This document shows, in pieces, positions 26,720 to 33,179 of a stretch of 64,000 nucleotides of DNA. The DNA is taken from positions 1,364,001 through 1,428,000 of the forward strand of contig NZ_FQUQ01000001.1 in the NCBI RefSeq assembly GCF_900129215.1, read 5' to 3'. Made by a program: the position numbers and the translations under genes. How positions within the stretch are numbered: the stretch's first letter is position 1; the number at the start of each line of letters is the position of its first letter. Source of the stretch: Pedobacter caeni. GTDB lineage: Bacteria > Bacteroidota > Bacteroidia > Sphingobacteriales > Sphingobacteriaceae. The notes under the pieces were generated by a model. That model saw only the letters and a list, made by a program, of their open reading frames with translations, was not told the DNA's origin and searched no databases.

Positions 26720-28164
26720 AGGCTGCCCGCGAAGGTGAACTGTAAAAAAGGGGCTTTGTCTATCGCGCTGTCTTTTAGCTGAGAACCGTAGGCAATCGCT
26801 TTTGCAGTCACCTGCTGATTTACTGACTTCATTTCCAGATAATATATGCCCTGTGTGCTTATTAAGCCATATACATTTGTCCGGTTTAATGGAACTATGG
26901 TATAATGCTTGCCATCTGCAAGCATCAGATTGCCGATATTTCCTTTAAATTTCAGTTGAGCAGTCCCATTAACCGTTTTCCCATCCAGCGTGCTGCTGGT
27001 GTTAACCTCAGTCTCTATGTCTTTAACTTTATTGACCTCCTGATCGTCCATGAAAAGCTGAGCGAATAAATGTGCGGTTTCTTCTATTGAGCTCGCCCAG
27101 GAAGCATTCACCATCAATGAAATCGCCGTTTCCTGATCAGGGAACATACAAACCACCGTCCTGGCCCCTTCCATCCCCCCCGCATGTTCTATCACATTTC
27201 TTCCATAAATATCCTTACTAATTCTCCATCCAATGCCAATCTGTACGATTTCTCCGGACAACAAATGTTGCGGTTTGAACATTTGCTGAACAGTTTCCTT
27301 TTTTAAAAACCCATTGGTGTAGGCAAAGGTCAATTTTACCAGGTCTGATGGCGTGCTGATCAATCCACCCCCAGCCCACTTATAGCTAACATCTTCAGGA
27401 TTGCGTTCTTCTATCAGTTGATGATCTTTAAAATCATAAAGCCTGGCCAGATTGGTATAGCTCTGATGTTTTCTAAGGTCCGGTCCGGTATTTTTCATGT
27501 TTAATGGCTTCAGCAGGTCTTTGTTCAGGTAATCCAGAAAAGCCATACCAGAGACTTTTTCCATTAAAGCAGATAATACCGTAAATCCATGAGTAGAATA
27601 GCTATATTTAGTCCCTGGAGGGCTTAATAGTTTCTGATGCGAAAACACTTTTAAAGCCTCTTCTGTTGAATTGTAGAAACGATTCTCAATTTTATCATCA
27701 TCGGCATAGTGTGGCAAACCCGACAGATGGCCGGCCAGTTGAAGCGGGGTAATTGTGCGATAGCTGGGCGGCAGGTTGGGCAGGTATTTATCGATAACGG
27801 CATTCAAATCCAATTTACCCTCCTGCAGCAATTTTCCCAGTGCAGTGATGGTGATCACTTTGGCACAGGAAGCCGTTCTGAATTGTGTCTCCGGATTCAC
27901 AGGGATTTTCTTTGCCACATCTGAATAACCAAATCCCTCGGCATAAACAATTTTACCCTTTTGACTTACCGCAATGGAAAGTCCTGGTATTTTAGAAACT
28001 TCCAATAGCTTATTGGCCATAATTCTGACCCTTTCTACCGGTTTTTTAACGTCTTTTGAAACAAAAGGTTCCAGCTGGAAATAAACAGCACAACTGGCAG
28101 GAGTAAATCCAAACGCTGCAGTAAAGATGAATACAGCAGCATAGATTGGGAGTAGTCTTTTCAT
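26716..28164 (-). CDS. Serine hydrolase of the beta-lactamase (class C/PBP4*) family
   Basis: Exported hydrolase, 482 residues. Signal peptide (YAAVFIFTAAFGFTPASC) precedes a beta-lactamase domain (about 40-375) with the SxxK motif in TASCAKVITITALG, a YST triad at KYSYSTHGFTVLSALM in the position of YxN/YxS, and HAGGMEGARTV replacing KTG. A C-terminal beta domain (about 395-482) completes it, the usual layout of PBP4*/esterase EstB-type proteins. Likely an esterase or D-peptidase rather than an antibiotic-resistance enzyme. No obvious operon partner. Confidence 0.87.
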   Translation of the reverse strand: MKRLLPIYAAVFIFTAAFGFTPASCAVYFQLEPFVSKDVKKPVERVRIMANKLLEVSKIPGLSIAVSQKGKIVYAEGFGYSDVAKKIPVNPETQFRTASCAKVITITALGKLLQEGKLDLNAVIDKYLPNLPPSYRTITPLQLAGHLSGLPHYADDDKIENRFYNSTEEALKVFSHQKLLSPPGTKYSYSTHGFTVLSALMEKVSGMAFLDYLNKDLLKPLNMKNTGPDLRKHQSYTNLARLYDFKDHQLIEERNPEDVSYKWAGGGLISTPSDLVKLTFAYTNGFLKKETVQQMFKPQHLLSGEIVQIGIGWRISKDIYGRNVIEHAGGMEGARTVVCMFPDQETAISLMVNASWASSIEETAHLFAQLFMDDQEVNKVKDIETEVNTSSTLDGKTVNGTAQLKFKGNIGNLMLADGKHYTIVPLNRTNVYGLISTQGIYYLEMKSVNQQVTAKAIAYGSQLKDSAIDKAPFLQFTFAGSL

Positions 28165-28418
28165 GATTTTTCTTATTTACACTAAAATAACTGAATCACA
28201 TATTGCAAAAAATTAAGTAGACGATCCGGAACTTAATGCAGACAGACGGTTATAATTGACAGACAAACATGTTTTGTGGGCATATATTATCAATCCATGC
28301 AATTCCACCAAAATAAGCTAACGCACTGACAATCTTGGCGCTTGATTTCTAAAACTCCGATTAATTGATCGAGAGCATCTTTTTTAACTTATTTTTTTCA
28401 AAATAAATATGGAAATCA

Positions 28419-28556
28419 AACAAAAAATGATAACTTCGCGGCCTCTTCAGTTATAAAAAGAGAATGATTCCGTAGCTCAGCTGGTAGAGCATTACACTTT
28501 TAATGTAGTGGTCCTGGGTTCGAATCCCAGCGGGATCACCAGATTTAGAATCAAAA
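28419..28556 (+). repeat. Direct repeat copy 1 containing tRNA-Lys
   Basis: This 138-base segment and 31881-32018 are nearly identical. They include about 47 bases upstream of the tRNA (AACAAAAAATGATA then TTCGCGGCCTCTTCAG), the complete tRNA-Lys gene, and about 15 bases after it. I count only a few differences, all outside the tRNA. The upstream part carries a TAACTTCG box that resembles a -7 promoter element. The gap 28165-28418 before it holds no gene I can see. Confidence 0.85.
28466..28541 (+). tRNA. tRNA-Lys (anticodon TTT)
   Basis: Complete cloverleaf of 76 bases. Acceptor stem GATTCCG pairs with CGGGATC, the anticodon loop is CTTTTAA with anticodon TTT, the T-arm has GGTTCGAATCC, and the discriminator A plus CCA are encoded. 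An identical gene lies at 31928. Confidence 0.96.
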
Positions 28557-28561
28557 CTTAT

Positions 28562-28596
28562 AAAAACCCTGCAAACAGTATGTTTGCAGGGTTTTT
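28562..28596 (+). terminator. Intrinsic terminator after tRNA-Lys
   Basis: A perfect 15-bp stem (AAAAACCCTGCAAAC / GTTTGCAGGGTTTTT) with a 5-base loop begins 20 bases after the tRNA and runs into a T-rich stretch. Confidence 0.93.
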
Positions 28597-28623
28597 ATTT
28601 TTTAAGGGGGTACCAAAACCTCC

Positions 28624-28689
28624 AGCGATTCGCATATAAAATTGAGCGATTCGGTGAGTAGTTTTAAAGATCCGTCCTACTCACCGAAT
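28624..28689. other. Repeated motif and 13-bp hairpin in gene-free gap
   Basis: The gap between the tRNA terminator and the MarR promoter (28597-28991) has no gene. It contains AGCGATTCG twice (28624 and 28645, 21 bases apart). The second copy runs into an inverted repeat: ATTCGGTGAGTAG at 28649-28661 and its exact complement at 28677-28689, with a 15-base loop. Repeated end motifs of this sort occur at termini of IS21-type elements; no transposase gene is present. Confidence 0.4.
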
Positions 28690-28991
28690 CCGACGCCATC
28701 AACTAATGAACAGGTTGCTTAATGGGACATCTTGTAGACCTTAAGCATCAAAGCCAACTGAGGAACGAAGGCTATGTAAGGATCTGAAAATTAAAACTTA
28801 CTATTTTACTGGTTAGCATCATTGAGGACTCCCCGCTAAAGGTATTCAAAGCACACGATTTGAAGTAAAGAGATTATTTTGGAATTACCATTATCAATTT
28901 TAAAATGAGATCAAAGATATTGATTTTAAGCATGTTGAATGCTCTAAATAAAACCATTACCTTCTCATACTTAAACAAAATCACAATATAT

Positions 28992-29023
28992 ATTTTGTAT
29001 CAAAATAAAAAAAACTATGTTTG
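28992..29023 (+). promoter_or_regulatory. Promoter with overlapping dyad for the MarR operon
   Basis: TTTG at 28994-28997 and TATGTTTG at 29016-29023 are separated by 18 bases, an excellent match to the Bacteroidota -33/-7 promoter. The -33 element lies within a perfect dyad ATTTTG-TAT-CAAAAT (28992-29006), well placed for binding by the MarR product encoded 30 bases downstream of the -7 box. Confidence 0.75.
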
Positions 29024-29052
29024 TAGAAACTTAACAACTCAAGTACTTTTCA

Positions 29053-29478
29053 ATGATTAGTGAAAATTTAAATTCAGCTTTGTCTCTCATAAAAACTCAA
29101 TCGATTCTTTCAAAAAAATTTGATAAGCTGAATATCCATGGTCTGGGTCTGAGTGATTTCATCATACTTTATCTTCTGAAAAACAGCCCCAACAACCAAT
29201 GTCGAAGAATTGATTTGGCAGTTAGAATGGGTATTACCGCATCTGGAATTACAAGGTTACTTGCTCCGATGGAGAAAACAGGTTTAGTTGATCGCCAATC
29301 CAATACCAGGGATGCGCGGGTGAGCTATGTTGTATTGACCAAAGTTGGTGAACGGATTTATGAAGAGGCTAAAATAACCGCAGAAGAAGTTGCCGAAGAA
29401 ATTTTTTCATCATTGAAAAAGAAGAATCACAGCATGCTGATGGATGTTTTAAATGATTTGATTTCAAAGTTTAATTAA
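29053..29478 (+). CDS. MarR family transcriptional regulator
   Basis: Winged-helix regulator of 141 residues. The DNA-binding part is typical: NQCRRIDLAVRMGITASGITRLLAPMEKTGLV (recognition helix) followed by the wing DRQSNTRDARVSYVVLTKVGERIYEEA, with the conserved D-x-R pair. Flanking helices form the dimer interface. It is the first gene of a three-gene unit (gaps of 9 and 11 bases), probably repressing itself and the hydrolase in response to a small molecule. The dyad over its promoter supports autoregulation. Confidence 0.92.
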   Translation: MISENLNSALSLIKTQSILSKKFDKLNIHGLGLSDFIILYLLKNSPNNQCRRIDLAVRMGITASGITRLLAPMEKTGLVDRQSNTRDARVSYVVLTKVGERIYEEAKITAEEVAEEIFSSLKKKNHSMLMDVLNDLISKFN

Positions 29479-29487
29479 AATAATACA

Positions 29488-29835
29488 ATGGATAAACAGG
29501 CAAAAAAGAAATACAGGGAAGAATTTGAAAACAAAAAAGCAGTGATGGGGATTCTTGCGATAAGAAATAGTCAAAATGGAAAAACATTTTTAAAACCTAC
29601 CCTTAATGCAGAGGCCTGGATCAATAGAACCAAGTTTATATTGAAAAACGGACAATTTGAAAATACCGAATTCCAATATGATTGGACTACTTTGGGGGAA
29701 GATCTGTTCAGCTTCGAAATGATTGAAGTATTAGAAGAAAATAAGACTCCATTTTTTGATCATCAGAAAGAATTGAGTAAAATGAAACAGGCAGTATATG
29801 AAAGCTTGTTGGAAAGAAAGATTGAACATTATTAA
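29488..29835 (+). CDS. GIY-YIG nuclease-like protein, degenerate
   Basis: Protein of 115 residues resembling short GIY-YIG family proteins: VMGILAIRNSQNGKTFLKPTLN, then WINRTKFILKNGQFENTEFQYDW, then LGEDLFSFEMIEVLEE. The GIY and YIG tyrosine pairs themselves are absent or replaced (MGILAIRN), so catalysis is doubtful; the Arg and Glu positions appear kept. Its place between a MarR regulator and a hydrolase is typical of a widely spread accessory cassette, not of a mobile endonuclease. Role unknown. Confidence 0.7.
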   Translation: MDKQAKKKYREEFENKKAVMGILAIRNSQNGKTFLKPTLNAEAWINRTKFILKNGQFENTEFQYDWTTLGEDLFSFEMIEVLEENKTPFFDHQKELSKMKQAVYESLLERKIEHY

Positions 29836-29846
29836 ATTCATTAAAA

Positions 29847-30731
29847 ATGCCAATTGCCAAGCTAAGCAAAATTGACCTCTTCTATGATATAATGGGCGCT
29901 GAGAATTCTGAAACAGTATTATTGATTTCAGGATTGGGAAGTCAAATGACGAGTTGGAGTTATTCATTTTGTCAAGAACTTGTGGACAAAGGATTTAGAG
30001 TTATCCGTTTTGACAATAGAGATTCCGGTTTATCAACTTTTATAGAATATGATATAAATGATGTGAGAGAGCTGATCGGTCTTCTTCAACAGGGAGAATA
30101 TCCAAAGAATTCTTATAAATTGATGGATATGGCCAATGATGTTATTTCTCTACTGGATGAACTGAAAGTTGAAAAAGTACATGTATTTGGTCGTTCTTTA
30201 GGTGGAATTGTTTCACAAATTGTCGCATCAGATTTTCCAGAACGGGTAAAGAGTTTAACCATTATCATGTCAACTTCTTTAAATCCAACTTTACCCCAAA
30301 CTAAAGCTGAAATAATGGGTTTAATGCTTCGGCCAATGCCCAGTTTTAAAGAGGAATTGAATTTATATCTGGATCAGCGACTGGAATTTGTCGAAGCCAT
30401 AGCGGGAAGCCGTTTTCCAATTAAGATAGAAGAAGAAAAAGAAAATATTTTAAAAGACCTGAAAAGAGCGCCATCAGCGAATATTTTAGGTCAGATTTGT
30501 GCAATGACATTAACATCTTACGATTTAAACCAATTGCAAAAAATCAAAACACCTACTTTAGTAGTTCATGGATCGGAAGACTCCATATTTCCATTGGCCT
30601 GTGGCAAAGACATCGCCAATTCCATCCCGAATGCATGTTTTATGGAAATCGAAGGAATGGGACATTCCCTTCCTAATGACTTGAATACGGTGGTGATTGA
30701 TGCATTTATGAACAATAATATAACTCATTAA
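29847..30731 (+). CDS. Alpha/beta hydrolase
   Basis: Cytoplasmic alpha/beta-hydrolase, 294 residues. The nucleophile elbow is FGRSLGG (GxSxG, Ser near 116), the acid is in HGSEDSIFP and the His in GMGHSLPND. The oxyanion region ISGLGSQMTSW and the DNRDSGLST motif resemble the haloperoxidase/carboxylesterase branch. It probably hydrolyses an ester or lactone, induced through the MarR regulator (inference). Last gene of the cassette between the tRNA-Lys copies, and noticeably AT-richer than genes outside. Confidence 0.9.
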   Translation: MPIAKLSKIDLFYDIMGAENSETVLLISGLGSQMTSWSYSFCQELVDKGFRVIRFDNRDSGLSTFIEYDINDVRELIGLLQQGEYPKNSYKLMDMANDVISLLDELKVEKVHVFGRSLGGIVSQIVASDFPERVKSLTIIMSTSLNPTLPQTKAEIMGLMLRPMPSFKEELNLYLDQRLEFVEAIAGSRFPIKIEEEKENILKDLKRAPSANILGQICAMTLTSYDLNQLQKIKTPTLVVHGSEDSIFPLACGKDIANSIPNACFMEIEGMGHSLPNDLNTVVIDAFMNNNITH

Positions 30732-30791
30732 GATAGATCAGACGATATGTAATGTATTTTCGTTATTGCCATACTAGCCGTTTTGGTGTTG

Positions 30792-31424
30792 TTAATATAA
30801 CTTCTTATCGGAAAATTTAAAATCCTGTATCTTCGGTAAGGGTCTGATTAAAACCCTTTTTGTTCTTTTATTTAATATTTTTTTTGAATCCAAATGATCA
30901 TCAGTTTCGGTTCTGAGGCCCGTAATTAAGTTAAATTCAGTTTTTGTAAACACAGTGTTTTCGTCAATACTGCCATCAATTGAATTTTGAGTTAATTTCT
31001 CTACATTAATCAACTCAAAATTGCCATTACGATATTTGAAATCGTAAGTAATATTTCCTCCTTTAATTTCACTCCACATTGATAAAACCCCTTTTTCAAT
31101 AAAAAAATTCGGAATTTGGTATTCACTATGTTTTCCCTTTTTTTCAACAGGATATTGTGCTTCAATTATTTGGGTCGAAGACACAGCTAAAGTTAGTTTT
31201 CGTCCTTTTGGTTGAGATAGAAAAATTTGTAATCTTAATGGCCTTGTTTCATCTATTAAATCCATTTTTACCGTTATTTTGTCCATTTTACCATCATTAT
31301 TTAAGTCGCCTTTTTCTTCTCTTACTTGAAAAGTATAATTGTCTTTACTTTTAATATTTTGAGCGAATAAATTCATTTGTACTGAAATCAAAATGAATAC
31401 AAAGTATAGGTATATGTTTTTCAT
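30792..31424 (-). CDS. Secreted protein, unknown function
   Basis: Exported protein of 210 residues (signal IYLYFVFILISVQMNLFAQ). It starts with YTFQVREEKGDLNNDGKMDKITVKMDL, an FG-GAP/EF-hand-like DLNNDGKMD calcium-binding loop, then a beta-rich domain. DxNxDGxxD loops of this kind often occur once in periplasmic proteins of Bacteroidota. It lies on the opposite strand from the MarR cassette and converges with it. Function unknown. Confidence 0.72.
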   Translation of the reverse strand: MKNIYLYFVFILISVQMNLFAQNIKSKDNYTFQVREEKGDLNNDGKMDKITVKMDLIDETRPLRLQIFLSQPKGRKLTLAVSSTQIIEAQYPVEKKGKHSEYQIPNFFIEKGVLSMWSEIKGGNITYDFKYRNGNFELINVEKLTQNSIDGSIDENTVFTKTEFNLITGLRTETDDHLDSKKILNKRTKRVLIRPLPKIQDFKFSDKKLY

Positions 31425-31844
31425 AATTTAAAGTTCATTAATTTTCCTTTTTTGAAGCTGAGAGCTAGCCGATGAATATACACAACTTATTTAAGTTGCA
31501 AATGATTGCAAGCTTTCTCCTTTTGCCAAAACGTCTAACTCCTGCCAATAATTAATTCTATTTTCCAGAATACTTATTTGCCGGCACGCGAATCATCTCT
31601 TCTGCAAGTTTTCAGGTATAAGTGTGGTTTTGCCCTGTAACCAGGCAAATCAGGAGTAAGATCCTTTTCACAGTATTAAATTATTTAAAATAGTCGTTCC
31701 CTTATTGGAATAGGAAAAAAACAGGAGATTCTGATTTGCAGAATCAGGAGTTTCAATTTATAAAACCTGGAAAATAATGGCGCGTTAAATAGCCGATAGT
31801 ATTCTTTAGAGCATATAGGTGTGGTATTTGTATGCTTTTTAAAT
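31425..31844. other. Gene-free AT-rich stretch
   Basis: About 420 bases between the secreted-protein gene and the hairpin before the second tRNA-Lys. It must hold the promoter of the minus-strand gene. I see a small hairpin near 31718-31736 (GATTCTG/CAGAATC) and no plausible coding frame. Confidence 0.4.
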
Positions 31845-31874
31845 CCAGAATAAAAATTTTCATTTTTATTCTGG
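31845..31874. terminator. 12-bp perfect hairpin upstream of the second tRNA-Lys
   Basis: CCAGAATAAAAA (31845-31856) and its exact complement (31863-31874) are separated by TTTTCA. It ends seven bases before the start of repeat copy 2 and could isolate the tRNA promoter from transcription upstream, or be a recombination feature. No gene reads into it from the left. Confidence 0.5.
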
Positions 31875-31880
31875 AGATTC

Positions 31881-32018
31881 AACAAAAAATGATACCTTCG
31901 CGGCCTCTTCAGTTATAAAAAGAAGATGATTCCGTAGCTCAGCTGGTAGAGCATTACACTTTTAATGTAGTGGTCCTGGGTTCGAATCCCAGCGGGATCA
32001 CCAGATTCAAAATCAAAA
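31881..32018 (+). repeat. Direct repeat copy 2 containing tRNA-Lys
   Basis: Second copy of the 138-base segment at 28419-28556. The promoter-like box is TACCTTCG at 31893-31900. The sequence just outside both copies is unrelated, so the repeat boundaries are sharp. Confidence 0.85.
31928..32003 (+). tRNA. tRNA-Lys (anticodon TTT), second copy
   Basis: Identical in all 76 positions to the gene at 28466, including the encoded CCA. Its immediate 3' flank differs slightly from the first copy (AGATTCAAAATC versus AGATTTAGAATC). Confidence 0.96.
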
Positions 32019-32023
32019 TGTAT

Positions 32024-32057
32024 AAAGCCCTGCAATCTTACGATTGGCAGGGCTTTT
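32024..32057 (+). terminator. Intrinsic terminator after the second tRNA-Lys
   Basis: AAAGCCCTGC-AATC and GATTGGCAGGGCTTT form a stem with one bulged base, followed by T residues. It has a different sequence from the first tRNA terminator although it pairs around the same CCCTGC core. Confidence 0.8.
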
Positions 32058-32133
32058 GCTTTCACAGGGTTTATCAGAGTGATTGTTAGATGATGCGGAT
32101 TAGAAGTATTAAAAGAAAGAACTATAAAAAATA

Positions 32134-32991
32134 ATGATAAACTCCTTTTTGATGGTAGGTCAGTCCAATATGGCAGGCCGGGGATATTTGAACGATGTTC
32201 AACAGATCTATGATGAAAAGATCAAAGTGCTGGTAAATGGCCGCTGGCAAACAATGACAGAACCAATTAATTTTGACAGGCCCACATCAGGCATAGGACT
32301 TGCCGCGTCATTCGCGGGTGCCTGGAGATTAAAAAATGATCAGGAAGAAATTGGTTTGATACCATGTGCCGACGGTGGGACAAGCCTGGATGATTGGGCT
32401 GTCGGGGGAGCACTCTTTGAAAGCGCCGTGCTCCAGGCAAAGCTTGCCCTAAAGATCAGTAAGTTGAGCGGTATCCTATGGCATCAGGGAGAAAATGATA
32501 GTTTTGGCGGACTTTCCGCTCTTTATCACGATAAGCTGAGTATTATTGTTGATGCATTTCGCTCTCAGCTTGACGCACCAGATATTCCTTTTATTGCAGG
32601 CGGTCTGGGTGATTTTTTAAGCGGCGGCAGGTATGGTAAATATTTTACTGAGTATAACGAGGTTAATTATGCTCTTCAGAAATTCGCTGAAACAAAACCG
32701 AACTGCTACTTTGTAACAGCGAATGGATTAACGGCCAACGGGGATGGACTTCATTTTGACGCGGTATCACAGCGCAGGTTTGGAATCCGGTATTTCGAAT
32801 CATTGCTCGAAAAGAAAAATATTCTGGCCCCCCTTGCCGGCGAGGATGAATTAATAGAGATTATACAGAACAGGCCTTTAACAAAAAAAGAGCAGGGTAC
32901 ATTGCTGGAAATTGATTTTGCCCGTGGTAAAATATCTTTAGGAGATCTGGAGAAAAAGTTGAACCTACTGAACGACCAATCGTCAAACTAA
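32134..32991 (+). CDS. SGNH esterase, sialate O-acetylesterase-like (SASA domain)
   Basis: Hydrolase of 285 residues without a signal peptide. SGNH blocks are clear: the catalytic Ser in FLMVGQSNMAGRG (block I), CADGGTSLDDW (II), ILWHQGENDS (III, Asn), and DGLHFDAVSQRR with the catalytic His (V). The SASA/DUF303 domain de-O-acetylates sugars. The C-terminal 50 residues (ENIL.. EIIQNRPLTKKEQGTLLEIDF) form an extra helical tail unusual for the family. Cytoplasmic location and an acetylated-sugar substrate are inferred. Confidence 0.87.
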   Translation: MINSFLMVGQSNMAGRGYLNDVQQIYDEKIKVLVNGRWQTMTEPINFDRPTSGIGLAASFAGAWRLKNDQEEIGLIPCADGGTSLDDWAVGGALFESAVLQAKLALKISKLSGILWHQGENDSFGGLSALYHDKLSIIVDAFRSQLDAPDIPFIAGGLGDFLSGGRYGKYFTEYNEVNYALQKFAETKPNCYFVTANGLTANGDGLHFDAVSQRRFGIRYFESLLEKKNILAPLAGEDELIEIIQNRPLTKKEQGTLLEIDFARGKISLGDLEKKLNLLNDQSSN

Positions 32992-33179
32992 TATCTTCTC
33001 TGACTTCATTCAACTACTTTACACCCTGTAACACTTTTTCTTGCCTCTTAATCATTATTTCGCAGTAATCAGCGAGATGAAATGGTATTATTGCAGAATA
33101 ATAAGTCATAGAAGTCATCTACTCAGTGAGGCCAAACGAAATGGATAGCTTTAAGTTCTTTTGTTTAAATCTTAGAAAC

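Noticed and set aside
26716..28164. Antibiotic-resistance beta-lactamase
   Set aside because: The KTG box is replaced by HAG and the C-terminal beta domain fits esterase or peptidase relatives instead.
29488..29835. GIY-YIG protein as homing endonuclease or island integrase
   Set aside because: The catalytic tyrosine motifs are absent and the gene sits in a regular operon; it does not explain mobility of the tRNA-flanked segment.
31685..31885. 66-codon minus-strand frame upstream of the second tRNA-Lys
   Set aside because: It reads through the hairpin and the AT-rich gap, has a biased composition of Phe/Tyr/Lys, and has no recognisable domain.
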